A stretch of 34,010 nt of DNA from positions 1 through 34,010 of the forward strand of contig JAZUPD010000053.1 in NCBI GenBank assembly GCA_045604985.1, written 5' to 3'. The notes beneath the pieces are model-generated. The model had not been told where the DNA came from and made no database searches. It worked only from the letters and a program-made list of their open reading frames with translations. Shown here in pieces: positions 16,369-24,512 of the stretch. The stretch comes from SIG710 sp045604985 (GTDB lineage Bacteria; Bacillota; Clostridia; Oscillospirales; CAG-272). Numbering within the stretch: the stretch's first letter is position 1; each line of letters starts with the position of its first letter. The translations under genes were made by a program, and so were the position numbers.

Positions 16369-16410
16369 GCTTTTCTCCTCAGAAATTAAGTTGCAAATAA
16401 CAGTTTCCTT

Positions 16411-16439
16411 ATTATATCACAAGCTTGTTGATTTGTCAA
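16411..16439 (-). promoter_or_regulatory. Promoter of the acyl-CoA synthetase gene
   Basis: On the minus strand a perfect TTGACA (16434-16439) and a perfect TATAAT (16411-16416) are spaced by 17 bases, the best consensus promoter in the window. Confidence 0.92.
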
Positions 16440-16508
16440 CAGGCTGTTTTTGTCGAAAAAAGCTTTTCACATCGTTTTTTCCAGAAAAGAAGAGCCTCGC
16501 CCTCACGG

Positions 16509-16967
16509 TCAGTTGTACATATTATTGTTTTTCATATAAGCATATATCTGCTCGCCGTGTTGCTGTTCCTCCGCCTGTATATGATTGAGAATTCTGCGAT
16601 GCTCGGGCATAGTAAATTCAAAAACGCTTGTGTCATAAAGGCTTGATGCGTGCTTTTCGGTGGTGAGCATATCTGTGCAGAGAAAGGCATCCTGCTTTCT
16701 GTCGCTTTCGCTTTCGTATGAAAAAGCCTCTGTTTTTTGGTTGTTTGAATTTCCGATGGTGGCAGGCATGGAGGGAGTACCACCGCTCATCATCTCATTT
16801 ACCGTTTTTAGATGCTCCTGCTCTGTTTTTGACATCGTTTCAAAAAGTGCTTTCAGAACCGGACTTTTCGCCTCGGTGCTATATCGGTTGTATTTGTCGA
16901 TGCAAAGCTTCTCCTGCCCCGCAAGATCCTTTAAAAGTCCATTTTCTTTGGTACTGAGTGTGTTCAT
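16509..16967 (-). CDS. CotF-like spore coat protein (ferritin-like fold)
   Basis: A 152-residue protein resembling the CotF/YhcQ coat protein family of Bacillus and Clostridia. Two four-helix-type segments are recognisable: DLAGQEKLCIDKYNRYSTEA with SKTEQEHLKTVNEMM in the N-terminal half, and the second half ending NHIQAEEQQHGEQIYAYMKN. Conserved Glu/His positions suggest a ferritin-like helical bundle, but I cannot show that metal is bound. AAAGGAG precedes the ATG. It suggests a sporulating organism or a relative of one. I found no confident sporulation-sigma promoter. Confidence 0.78.
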   Translation of the reverse strand: MNTLSTKENGLLKDLAGQEKLCIDKYNRYSTEAKSPVLKALFETMSKTEQEHLKTVNEMMSGGTPSMPATIGNSNNQKTEAFSYESESDRKQDAFLCTDMLTTEKHASSLYDTSVFEFTMPEHRRILNHIQAEEQQHGEQIYAYMKNNNMYN

Positions 16968-17352
16968 CTCTTATCTCCTTTGTTTTTTTATTATAAATTT
17001 CCCCCCCTTATAGCTTTTTTATTCATTCGTGCTGTAAAAACTTGAAAATTTTTTGAAGGTCACTCGCCAATTATACAGAGATTGGAGATTTAATATGGAT
17101 AATTTCCCAAAAAAGGATTATAAAAAATGAAGAAACTGCTGAAGCAAAGCTCAGCCCCTGTTTTTTTGACCGATAAACCAGAGTTCCTTTGCGGAAACGA
17201 ACAAAAATATATTTTGGATTTTGAGATTACAGAAAAACAAAAAAGAAATCCGTCGTTTTTTTGACGGATTTCAATATTTTTAGCATAAATCTAATATCTA
17301 AAAATGTTTTTTGCCATTCTTTCGTGTTTTTCTCACTCATGAAAATCGCCTT
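16968..17352. other. Intergenic region between the coat protein gene and recX
   Basis: Contains the recA-recX terminator (17245-17272) and, on the plus strand, two overlapping small frames. The first is an 11-codon ORF at 17095-17130 with TTGGAGAT upstream. The second, at 17127-17264 (45 aa, MKKLLKQSSAPVF start), overlaps it by ATGA and ends inside the terminator hairpin. Neither resembles a known protein and no good plus-strand promoter is visible, so I do not call them as genes. Confidence 0.4.
17245..17272 (-). terminator. Terminator of recA-recX
   Basis: A perfect 10-bp stem, GAAATCCGTC/GACGGATTTC, with an 8-base loop, followed on the minus strand by TTTTTTGTTTTT. It lies about 80 bases past the recX stop. 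Confidence 0.9.
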
Positions 17353-17988
17353 TTATTGCTCATTAAACCTCGAAAAAGCGTATTTTATCTCGCTCATTGA
17401 ATAGCCGTATCTTGAAAGGGATGCTATGAGCCTTTGTCTTTCCTTAAGCTCTCTTGGTATCTCGTCGCACTTATCGCATAAAAGCTCAAGGCATTTCTCT
17501 CCGAAATCCACCTCGGAAAGAGTTTCCTCCGCCTGCGAAACGCCTTCCTCATCATATCCCTTTGCATGAAGATGCGCCATTATTCTTCCTTTTCCCCATT
17601 TCTTTCTTATGCATCGCTCAATTTCACGGACAAGATCTTCTTCTTCATTCAGATATCCTCGATCGCAGAGCATTTCCACGGCTTCTTTTGCCGATGTTTC
17701 GTCTATTCCGCGGCGGCGGAGCTTTATTAGGAGAGTCCTTGCCGTATTAGCACCAAATGATAATATATTAATAGCACGCAAATATGCGTCACACCTGCGG
17801 TCCGCCCTCTCAAGCTCATCGCAAAGCTCTGGATTGATCTCACCCTTTGAAAGACGCATCGAAACGAAATCCGAGGACAACACCTTAAAATATTTTTTCT
17901 CGGTATTTTCCCCCTGCGTTACATGAACGGCGATCTCTACAACATTTCCGTTTCCAAGAGAAGAAAAAGTTTTTATCTCGATAATCAT
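17353..17988 (-). CDS. recX: Regulatory protein RecX
   Basis: A 211-residue RecX protein, which binds RecA filaments and limits recombinase activity. The tandem three-helix repeats are visible: SFGANTARTLLIKLRRRGIDE, then ALGYLNEEE-like DRGYLNEEEDLVREIE, then KKWGKGRIMAHLHAKGYDEEG, and a final SLSRYGYSMSEIKYAFSR. Its ATG shares one base with the recA stop (TAATG), so it is translationally coupled to recA. Confidence 0.93.
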   Translation of the reverse strand: MIIEIKTFSSLGNGNVVEIAVHVTQGENTEKKYFKVLSSDFVSMRLSKGEINPELCDELERADRRCDAYLRAINILSFGANTARTLLIKLRRRGIDETSAKEAVEMLCDRGYLNEEEDLVREIERCIRKKWGKGRIMAHLHAKGYDEEGVSQAEETLSEVDFGEKCLELLCDKCDEIPRELKERQRLIASLSRYGYSMSEIKYAFSRFNEQ

Positions 17989-19118
17989 TATTCCTCGTCG
18001 TCAAGCTTAAGTGCGCTGAAATCCAGATCATCATCTCCGTCCTCATCAAGATCGAAATCATCATCCATCAGCGAACCGGTCTTATCCTTCATTGCGCGTA
18101 TCTTTGCCTCGATCTCATCGCAAATGGGGGGGTTCTCGTCAAGGAATTTTCTCACATTATCCTTGCCCTGACCTATCCTTTCACCCTCATATGAGAACCA
18201 CGAGCCACTCTTCTTAACTATATCCAAAGCAACAGCAAAATCAATGATCTCGCTCGTTTTTGAAATTCCCTTTCCGTAAAGGATATCAAATTCCGCAACG
18301 CGGAAAGGAGGAGCGACCTTGTTTTTTACTATTTTACATTTAACATGATTACCGTATATCTCGCTGCCGTTTTTCAGCTGATCCGCCTTGCGTACGTCTA
18401 TTCTTACTGAAGCATAGAATTTGAGCGCACGGCCACCCGTGGTCGTTTCGGGATTACCATATAGAACACCCACCTTTTCACGAAGCTGGTTGATGAATAT
18501 AACAACGCAATTACTCTTTGATATAACGGAGGAGAGCTTTCTCATCGCCTGAGACATAAGTCTTGCCTGAACGCCCACACTTGAAGCCCCCATATCGCCC
18601 TCGATCTCCTGTCTCGGAACGAGTGCCGCAACAGAGTCGATAACGACAACATCAATAGCTCCGCTTCTGACGAGAGTTTCGGTTATATCAAGTGCATCCT
18701 CGCCGCAATCGGGCTGAGAGACCAGAAGATTGTCGATATCAACGCCCAGAGCCTTTGCATAAACGGGATCAAGAGCGTGTTCTGCATCAATAAAAGCCGC
18801 CTCTCCGCCTGCTTTTTGAACTTCTGCAACGATATGGAGAGCCACCGTGGTCTTACCGGAGGATTCGGGACCGAAGATCTCAATTATACGTCCTCTCGGG
18901 ACACCGCCTATTCCCAACGCCATATCAAGAGAAAGTGAGCCTGTTGAGACCGCCTGTACTTCCATATTGGCGTTTTCGCCAAGCTTCATTATAGTCCCCT
19001 CGCCATAATCCTTTTTGAGCTGTGCAAGGGCAGTATTCAGAGCCTTTTTGCGTGCGTCTTTATCATTTGCGTCGATCCTTTCAAATGCTGCCTTTTTTGC
19101 ATTTTTGCTTGGTTTCAT
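17988..19118 (-). CDS. recA: Recombinase RecA
   Basis: A 376-residue RecA, the ATP-dependent strand-exchange protein of homologous recombination and SOS signalling. Walker A GPESSGKT is at residues 83-90; VVVIDSVAALVPRQEIEGD (Walker B and the loop after it) and the ATP cap IFINQLREKVGVLYGNPETTTGG follow. The acidic tail (DDDFDLDEDGDDDLDF) is typical. I chose ATG 19116-19118 because GGAGGTG lies just upstream. An in-frame ATG at 19161-19163 would add 15 residues, but it lies within a few bases of the predicted transcription start. Confidence 0.97.
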   Translation of the reverse strand: MKPSKNAKKAAFERIDANDKDARKKALNTALAQLKKDYGEGTIMKLGENANMEVQAVSTGSLSLDMALGIGGVPRGRIIEIFGPESSGKTTVALHIVAEVQKAGGEAAFIDAEHALDPVYAKALGVDIDNLLVSQPDCGEDALDITETLVRSGAIDVVVIDSVAALVPRQEIEGDMGASSVGVQARLMSQAMRKLSSVISKSNCVVIFINQLREKVGVLYGNPETTTGGRALKFYASVRIDVRKADQLKNGSEIYGNHVKCKIVKNKVAPPFRVAEFDILYGKGISKTSEIIDFAVALDIVKKSGSWFSYEGERIGQGKDNVRKFLDENPPICDEIEAKIRAMKDKTGSLMDDDFDLDEDGDDDLDFSALKLDDEE

Positions 19119-19140
19119 TCGAAACACCTCCAAAAAACGA

Positions 19141-19152
19141 GGGCAAAAGCCC
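19141..19152 (-). other. Terminator-like hairpin in the recA leader
   Basis: On the minus strand GGGC-TTTT-GCCC is flanked by AAAAAA on one side and TTTTTT on the other, so the stem can extend through an internal loop. The T-run ends right before the recA Shine-Dalgarno GGAGG. It could be an attenuator or only a small stabilising hairpin. Confidence 0.4.
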
Positions 19153-19167
19153 GATTTTTTCATTATG

Positions 19168-19182
19168 GTGTTATTTTAACAC
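19168..19182. promoter_or_regulatory. Inverted repeat over the recA -10 box
   Basis: GTGTTA-TTT-TAACAC is a perfect 6-bp inverted repeat with a 3-base centre, covering the -10 element. The position suits a repressor operator. It does not match the Bacillus LexA box (CGAAC-N4-GTTCG), so the regulator is unknown. Confidence 0.4.
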
Positions 19183-19201
19183 ATAAAACTCCTTTTGTCA
19201 A
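19173..19201 (-). promoter_or_regulatory. Promoter of recA-recX
   Basis: On the minus strand TTGACA (19196-19201) and TAAAAT (19173-19178) are spaced by 17 bases. Transcription would start near 19166. Confidence 0.88.
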
Positions 19202-19444
19202 TAGATTTTTTAAAAATTTTTTCCAAAAACGGAAATTATAATGTTGCGATGCACGGGGGAAGTAAATTTAAAATATCCAAAACGGAAAAAATGCTTGTTT
19301 CCTGTTCTAAAAACACCTTTCTAAATATTTTTCATCTTATAAAACGATTTTTCCTCGATCTGAACATCCTTCATTTGTGTCAGCATAATTTAACGACGTT
19401 TTTCAAGATAATCTCCCCAAAAATGAAAAGTTGCGTAAAAAATA
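19202..19444. other. Intergenic region between recA and trpS promoters
   Basis: Very AT-rich DNA between the divergent recA and trpS promoters. It holds a spurious open frame on the plus strand without a ribosome site. I see no T-box, hairpin or repeat in it. Confidence 0.5.
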
Positions 19445-19473
19445 TTGCAAAATCCGAATAAATGTGGTATCAT
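19445..19473 (+). promoter_or_regulatory. Promoter of the trpS-tagO cluster
   Basis: TTGCAA (19445-19450), 17 bases, TATCAT (19468-19473), about 35 bases before the trpS ATG. The leader is too short for a T-box. Confidence 0.7.
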
Positions 19474-19508
19474 TATAGCGATTATAATTATTAATGAGGT
19501 AAAAATTC

Positions 19509-20504
19509 ATGTTAGGTGATAAAAAAGTTTCATTTTCAGGTGTTCAGCCAAGCGGAAATTTAACCATCGGAAATTACCTTGGCGCACTGCGTAATTTTTC
19601 AAAATACAGCGAGGATTTCCAGACCTTCTATTGCGTTGTTGATATGCACGCAATAACTGTCCGTCAGGTGCCTGCGGAGCTTCGCCGCAGAACCTTTGAA
19701 ACTCTCGCCCTCTATATCGCTTGCGGTCTCGATCCCGAAAAAAACTGTCTCTACGTTCAGTCCCATGTTCCCGCCCATGCGGAGCTTTCATGGATACTTA
19801 ATTGCTACACCATGTTCGGTGAGCTTGGCAGGATGACACAGTTCAAGGACAAGAGTTCAAAGCACGCAGACAACATAAATGCAGGTCTTTTTACATATCC
19901 CACCCTTATGGCGGCGGATATTCTCCTTTATCAAACTGATGTTGTTCCCGTGGGCGTTGACCAGAAGCAGCACGTCGAGCTTGCTCGCAACATTGCAAAC
20001 CGTTTCAATCAGGCATATTCAGACACTTTTACCGTGCCAGAGCCAATAATTGAAAAAAGCGGAATGAAGATAATGTCCCTTGCAGACCCTACAAAGAAGA
20101 TGAGCAAGAGCGATGAAAATACAAATGCCGTTGTTTATATTCTTGACGACAGAGATTCCATCATCAGAAAATTCAAACGCGCCGTCACAGACTCGGATAC
20201 AGAGGTGCGCTATGCCGAGGGTAAGGACGGAATAAACAACCTTATATCCATCTATTCTTGCTTCACGAACAAGAGTATACAGGAGATCGAATCGGAATTT
20301 TCCGGTAAGGGCTATGGCGATTTCAAGCTTGCCGTGGGCGAGACTTGTGCGGATGCACTTGCCCCCGTTCAGGCTAAATTCAACGAGCTTCTCTCGGATA
20401 AAGCTTATCTTGAGGGCGTTATGAAGAACGGTGCGGAGCAGGCATCCTACTTTGCCAGAAAGACTCTTACTAAGGTTAAGAAAAAAGTTGGTTTCGTGAT
20501 CTAA
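19509..20504 (+). CDS. trpS: Tryptophan--tRNA ligase
   Basis: A 331-residue class Ic aminoacyl-tRNA synthetase that charges tRNA-Trp. The HIGH-type motif appears as TIGN in GVQPSGNLTIGNYLGAL (residues ~10-26) and the KMSKS loop as KKMSKSDEN near residue 197. The length is standard for bacterial TrpRS. GAGGT lies just upstream of the ATG. Unlike trpB in this window it has no T-box, so it seems to be expressed independently of tRNA-Trp charging. tagO follows after 21 bases. Confidence 0.97.
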   Translation: MLGDKKVSFSGVQPSGNLTIGNYLGALRNFSKYSEDFQTFYCVVDMHAITVRQVPAELRRRTFETLALYIACGLDPEKNCLYVQSHVPAHAELSWILNCYTMFGELGRMTQFKDKSSKHADNINAGLFTYPTLMAADILLYQTDVVPVGVDQKQHVELARNIANRFNQAYSDTFTVPEPIIEKSGMKIMSLADPTKKMSKSDENTNAVVYILDDRDSIIRKFKRAVTDSDTEVRYAEGKDGINNLISIYSCFTNKSIQEIESEFSGKGYGDFKLAVGETCADALAPVQAKFNELLSDKAYLEGVMKNGAEQASYFARKTLTKVKKKVGFVI

Positions 20505-20525
20505 AAAAAGAAAGGCAACAAAAAT

Positions 20526-21683
20526 ATGCACGCTTCCCTAATAAAAATAATCATAGGAATTGCCGCCGTAGTCTGTGCAGCCCTGCTTTCTTACGTTTGC
20601 ACGCCACTTGTGCGCGTGCTGGCATTTAAAATAGGCGCAGTTGACATTCCAAAGGACGGAAGACGGATGCACAGCGTCCCTATTCCAAGAATAGGCGGAC
20701 TTGCTATCTTTATCGGCTTCGCTTTGACGATACTTTCCTTCTGCCCTATGAGCAAATTTTTGGCAGTGGTGCTTTTCGGAGCACTTATAATCGTCGTTAT
20801 GGGTGTTCTTGACGATATTTTTGCCCTTAACGCTTGGCTGAAGTTTGCAGTTCAGCTTGCAGTGGCAATATTTGCGGTGATCGAGGGTGTAAATATCGAA
20901 TTTATCTCTCTCGGCGAGAAGATGGTCCCTCTCGGCTTCTGGGCATATCCCATAACCGTTATCTGGATAGTGGGGCTTACAAATTCCATAAACCTCATCG
21001 ACGGTCTAGACGGACTTGCCTGCGGAGTTTCAGCCATTTGCTCAATGTCCCTTTTCGTGGTAATGCTGATCCTCGGAGATTTTCAGTCTGCACTTATCAT
21101 TGCCATCGTTATCGGTGCTTGCATTGGATTTTTCCCATTCAATGCTCATCCCGCAAAGATATTTATGGGAGATACGGGTGCACAGACCCTCGGATATCTC
21201 CTTTCCCTCATTGCAATCGAGGGAGTTTTCAAAACTCATACCGTCTTTTCATTCCTCATTCCTCTTTCCATCTTCGGTCTGCCACTGTTTGACACGTTTT
21301 TTGCCATCGTACGCAGACTTTTAAAGAAGAAAAGTCCCTTTTCCTCGGACAGAGGACATATCCATCACAGACTTATCGACATGGGCTTCGGTCAGAAAAA
21401 AAGCACGATGATCCTTTATTCTATCTGCGGTATTCTGGGCATTGCCGCCGTTCTTCTGACCCTCAAATATTATATTCCCGCCGCCCTTATCTTCATTTCC
21501 GGCTTTGCTCTTTTCTTTATCAGCTCCAAAGTATATAAAAACCCCTCCACAAGAGCTTATACTGCAATGTTTACCGATGAGGACGCAATCGAAAGCGGAA
21601 TAAAGATAGCAAGCGACGAGGAGATATCAAATATCGTCGTAAATCTTGCCGCAAATGCCGAGGAAGAAAAAAAAGAGGAATAG
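20526..21683 (+). CDS. tagO: Undecaprenyl-phosphate GlcNAc-1-phosphate transferase (WecA/TagO family)
   Basis: A 385-residue multi-pass membrane enzyme of the MraY/WecA/TagO family, about ten hydrophobic segments. It transfers a sugar-1-phosphate from a UDP-sugar to undecaprenyl phosphate at the inner face of the membrane, starting teichoic acid or other wall polymer synthesis. Family motifs are the DD pair (GVLDDIFALN, near residue 95), NSINLIDGLDGLA (near 155), FMGDTGAQTLG (near 215), and the C-terminal HIHHRLIDMG that separates WecA/TagO from MraY. The exact sugar is inferred. It lies 21 bases after trpS with an AAAGG site. The hydrophilic C-terminal ~40 residues are Glu-rich. Confidence 0.9.
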   Translation: MHASLIKIIIGIAAVVCAALLSYVCTPLVRVLAFKIGAVDIPKDGRRMHSVPIPRIGGLAIFIGFALTILSFCPMSKFLAVVLFGALIIVVMGVLDDIFALNAWLKFAVQLAVAIFAVIEGVNIEFISLGEKMVPLGFWAYPITVIWIVGLTNSINLIDGLDGLACGVSAICSMSLFVVMLILGDFQSALIIAIVIGACIGFFPFNAHPAKIFMGDTGAQTLGYLLSLIAIEGVFKTHTVFSFLIPLSIFGLPLFDTFFAIVRRLLKKKSPFSSDRGHIHHRLIDMGFGQKKSTMILYSICGILGIAAVLLTLKYYIPAALIFISGFALFFISSKVYKNPSTRAYTAMFTDEDAIESGIKIASDEEISNIVVNLAANAEEEKKEE

Positions 21684-21717
21684 CTTAAAATCAAAATCGA
21701 AAAGGAGGAAAATCAAT

Positions 21718-22548
21718 ATGACCGAAAAAAAGCATCAAAAGTTTTTTCGGGGAGATAAGATCAGTCCATTTCTGCGAATGGTCATCTTCGTTGGCATCTC
21801 TGTTCTCTTAATAGTGCTTATAATCATAGGTATATGTATTCTTCAGCTGAGACCGAAGGATAAAAACACGGAGAAGCTCCTTGTGGGAATAGATGAAGAT
21901 TTTTCTGTCCTTATCGGTGAGAGAGATGAAGACCAAGGCTTCTATGAGGAATATCCCGAGATTCAGATGGATCTCGGCAAAGCGTTTACTCTCTATGAAG
22001 AAAATAAGACCTATTATCATGAATGTACCGTCACCACGGTCGGAAGCGACGGCACAAGGCTTGAACGCATTAAGAGGATTTTGCGAGACGGGGATAAATA
22101 CAACATAAGGACCTATAATAAAAACACCCTCATCGAGACCATAATATGCGATGGGGAAACCGTTGTTATTATAAATGAGACCACTGAAAAAAGAAACAAA
22201 GCCCCCCTTTCCGAATTTACCGCACCGATGGAGCTTGCTTCTATGCCAAGCCACGATAATCTGCTGTCTCTTATTGCAGAATATGATGGTGACAAGGAAA
22301 ATTCGATACTCTCGGATGCCTCCTTTAATATTTCAAGGTCAAGAGACATGAATATCCTTGAGATAAACATTAAATATAGAGACACGGGAATTGAGGAGAC
22401 TTATCTCTATTATCTTAATTACGGAATTATTTACAGCTGTAACTCCAAATCCGAAAACGGCAAGTCAAGCCCTTACGTTATGGAAACGACTTATTTTAAC
22501 CGAGATATTTCGGATTATATTTCCGAGAACACATTTAATGTAAATTAA
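21718..22548 (+). CDS. Membrane-anchored protein of unknown function
   Basis: A 276-residue protein with a short basic N-terminus, one transmembrane segment (about residues 20-43) and a predicted extracytoplasmic remainder rich in charged residues and beta-like segments. I do not recognise a family. AAGGAGG sits 8 bases before the ATG at 21718, which decides the start; the frame itself is open further upstream, inside tagO. Its position behind tagO, 34 bases after the stop, suggests co-transcription and perhaps a cell-envelope role, but this is inference. Terminator hairpins follow. Confidence 0.75.
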   Translation: MTEKKHQKFFRGDKISPFLRMVIFVGISVLLIVLIIIGICILQLRPKDKNTEKLLVGIDEDFSVLIGERDEDQGFYEEYPEIQMDLGKAFTLYEENKTYYHECTVTTVGSDGTRLERIKRILRDGDKYNIRTYNKNTLIETIICDGETVVIINETTEKRNKAPLSEFTAPMELASMPSHDNLLSLIAEYDGDKENSILSDASFNISRSRDMNILEINIKYRDTGIEETYLYYLNYGIIYSCNSKSENGKSSPYVMETTYFNRDISDYISENTFNVN

Positions 22549-22550
22549 AG

Positions 22551-22565
22551 CTCAGCGAGGCTGAG
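22551..22565 (+). terminator. Short hairpin after the trpS-tagO cluster
   Basis: CTCAGC-GAG-GCTGAG, a 6-bp perfect stem followed by TTGTT; it lies directly after the stop codon of the membrane-anchored protein gene. Weak on its own, but it precedes a larger stem-loop. Confidence 0.5.
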
Positions 22566-22576
22566 TTGTTAAAAAA

Positions 22577-22651
22577 AGGCTGACACGCTTTTGATTTTCC
22601 CCAAAAAAGTTAAACACTTTTGAGGAGAATATCATTCTCGTGAATCAGCCT
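22577..22651. terminator. Bidirectional terminator stem-loop between converging genes
   Basis: AGGCTGA (22577-22583) pairs with TCAGCCT (22645-22651), with an inner GAGAAT-ATC-ATTCTC hairpin. T-runs lie on the outside in both directions (TTTTTAT on plus, TTTTTTT on minus), so it can end both the tagO cluster and the UPF0210 gene. Confidence 0.75.
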
Positions 22652-22663
22652 CTTTTTATATTA

Positions 22664-24022
22664 TCAGTTTTTAAGACTATGTATGGGTGCGGGTATTCTT
22701 CCGCCTCTTGCAATGAATTTAGCGGGAGAAGCACTATTTACAGGCATGATCGGCGCATAACCAAGAAGTCCTCCAAAGTCAACGCTCTCGCCAACTCCCT
22801 TGCCGTAGACAGGAATAACTCTCACCGCCGTTGTCTTTGTATTGGCAACACCGATGGAGATTTCATCCGCAATGATCCCGCAGATAACGTCCTCGCTCGT
22901 GTCCCCCGGGATTGCTATCATATCAAGTCCCACAGAGCAGACCGCCGTCATCGCCTCCAGCTTTTCAATAGTGAGCGCCCCTTGCTCAACGGCATGTATC
23001 ATGCCCGCATCCTCGGAAACGGGAATAAATGCACCCGATAGACCTCCAACGTGGCTGGACGCCATAACTCCGCCCTTCTTTACCGCATCGTTGAGCATTG
23101 CAAGTGCCGCAGTTGTGCCATGAGAGCCGCAGATGGTAAGCCCCATATTTTCAAGAATATGAGCAACACTGTCTCCAATGGCGGGAGTGGGAGCAAGAGA
23201 AAGGTCGATGATACCAAAGAGGGTATCGAGTCTCTTTGCCGCCTCGTGTGCAACAAGCTGTCCCACTCGAGTTATCTTGAATGCGGTTTTCTTTATGATA
23301 TCCGCAAGCTCGCTAAGGTCACAATCACCTGCCCTCTGAATTGCAGAGCTGACGACGCCGGGACCCGAAACTCCAACATTTATAACGCAGTCCGGCTCAC
23401 CTATTCCATGGAATGCCCCCGCCATAAAGGGGTTATCCTCTGGCACGTTTGCAAAGACGACAAGTTTTGCACAGCCGATAGAGCGGTCATCTCTTGTAAG
23501 ATAAGCTGCACGCTTTATGGTCTTACCCATAAGGGCGATAGCGTCCATATTTATGCCGGCCTTGGTTGAAGCAACATTCACCGAGGAGCAAACAAGATTG
23601 GTTTCAGCAAGTGCCTCGGGGATAACGGAAATGAGATTTTCCGCACCGACGGTCATTCCCTTGTGAACAAGTGCGCCAAAGCCCCCGATAAAGTTAATTC
23701 CGAGAGTCTGCGCCGCCCTCTCAAGGGTCTTTGCAACCTTGATATAGCCATCGGGCGAGATAGAGCCGCCAACAAGAGAAATGGGTGTCACGGAAACTCT
23801 CTTGTTCACTATCGGTACACCGTATTCCTTTTCAATATCGCAGCCTGTTTTTACCAGATTTTCGGCTTTTCTCGTTATTTTATCGTAAATTTTATCGCAA
23901 AGGCGGTTTTCGTCCTCGCTTACGCAGTCAAGGAGAGAAATGCCCATAGTTATGGTTCTGATATCGAGATTTTCCTCCCGTATCATATTTATGGTTTCAA
24001 GAATATCAGATGTATTAAGCAT
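22664..24022 (-). CDS. UPF0210 / PFL-like family protein
   Basis: A 452-residue protein of the UPF0210 family, distantly related to pyruvate formate-lyase-like folds but of unknown function. Characteristic stretches include VTPISLVGGSISPDGYIKVAKTLERAA-type sequence near residue 100, the Gly-rich NVGVSGPGVV, and SSHVGGLSGAFIPVSEDAGMI in the second half. It follows the UPF0237 ACT-domain gene after 21 bases. This two-gene pairing is widely conserved in Firmicutes (for example the neighbouring S. pneumoniae genes SP0238 and SP0239). A role in metabolite sensing is plausible but unproven. Confidence 0.9.
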   Translation of the reverse strand: MLNTSDILETINMIREENLDIRTITMGISLLDCVSEDENRLCDKIYDKITRKAENLVKTGCDIEKEYGVPIVNKRVSVTPISLVGGSISPDGYIKVAKTLERAAQTLGINFIGGFGALVHKGMTVGAENLISVIPEALAETNLVCSSVNVASTKAGINMDAIALMGKTIKRAAYLTRDDRSIGCAKLVVFANVPEDNPFMAGAFHGIGEPDCVINVGVSGPGVVSSAIQRAGDCDLSELADIIKKTAFKITRVGQLVAHEAAKRLDTLFGIIDLSLAPTPAIGDSVAHILENMGLTICGSHGTTAALAMLNDAVKKGGVMASSHVGGLSGAFIPVSEDAGMIHAVEQGALTIEKLEAMTAVCSVGLDMIAIPGDTSEDVICGIIADEISIGVANTKTTAVRVIPVYGKGVGESVDFGGLLGYAPIMPVNSASPAKFIARGGRIPAPIHSLKN

Positions 24023-24043
24023 TTTAACCTTTTACCCCTTATA

Positions 24044-24313
24044 TCAGATGTGATGCATGGTATTAAATATGTCCTCGTGCATTGCGTGGATAGCAAGACC
24101 GTTTTCCTTGCCCAGCTCTTCAAGAACATCAACAAAATCCGCAAAGGGAATTTTCAGAGAATCGAGATCTGCAAGCATTATCATTGCAAAATATTCGCTG
24201 AGAACGCTCTGTGTTATATCAAGAATGTTTGCTCCCTTGTCTGCACATACTGCGCTGACCTTTGCTATGATACCCATGGTATCCTTTCCCGCTACCGTAA
24301 TTACTGCCTTCAT
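24044..24313 (-). CDS. UPF0237 ACT-domain protein
   Basis: An 89-residue protein consisting of a single ACT domain with a short tail (KAVITVAGKDTMGIIAKVSA start). ACT domains usually bind amino acids or related small molecules. I chose ATG 24311-24313 because GGAGG lies 9 bases upstream; an earlier ATG at 24326-24328 would place that ribosome site inside the gene. It is the first gene of the pair with UPF0210. Confidence 0.9.
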   Translation of the reverse strand: MKAVITVAGKDTMGIIAKVSAVCADKGANILDITQSVLSEYFAMIMLADLDSLKIPFADFVDVLEELGKENGLAIHAMHEDIFNTMHHI

Positions 24314-24353
24314 TTTTTGCGCCTCCATAGTTTTTTATAAATCTATCTTTTAT

Positions 24354-24382
24354 ATTCTACAACAAAACAGATCATTTTTCAA
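24354..24382 (-). promoter_or_regulatory. Promoter of the ACT-UPF0210 pair
   Basis: On the minus strand TTGAAA (24377-24382) and TAGAAT (24354-24359), spaced by 17 bases. Confidence 0.8.
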
Positions 24383-24410
24383 GAGGGTTGTTAAAAATAA
24401 AACGAAAAGC

Positions 24411-24469
24411 ATACCAAAAAGTACTATTTTACATAAAATTGTCACTTTTTGATATTGACTTTTTGGTAT
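24411..24469. repeat. Three copies of a 12-mer in a divergent promoter region
   Basis: ACTTTTTGGTAT occurs at 24458-24469, its reverse complement at 24411-24422, and a one-mismatch copy ACTTTTTGATAT at 24444-24455, 14 bases upstream of the first. Two copies overlap the -35 box and spacer of the plus-strand promoter; the third lies about 30 bases upstream of the minus-strand -35. This looks like an operator cluster. Confidence 0.55.
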
Positions 24470-24483
24470 TTTAAGTGTAAAAT
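24455..24483 (+). promoter_or_regulatory. Promoter of the two-TM protein gene
   Basis: TTGACT (24455-24460), 17 bases, TAAAAT (24478-24483). The leader is only about 25 bases long. Confidence 0.8.
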
Positions 24484-24512
24484 GTTCCTTGAGATAAATA
24501 ATTTTTTGTGAG

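Noticed and set aside
17988..19163. RecA starting at the earlier ATG (19161-19163)
   Set aside because: The GGAGG site and family length favour 19118; the earlier ATG lies about 3 bases from the predicted transcript start. A leaderless form is not excluded.
19195..19461. Plus-strand 88-codon frame upstream of trpS
   Set aside because: No ribosome site, low-complexity AT-rich translation, and it overlaps both divergent promoters.
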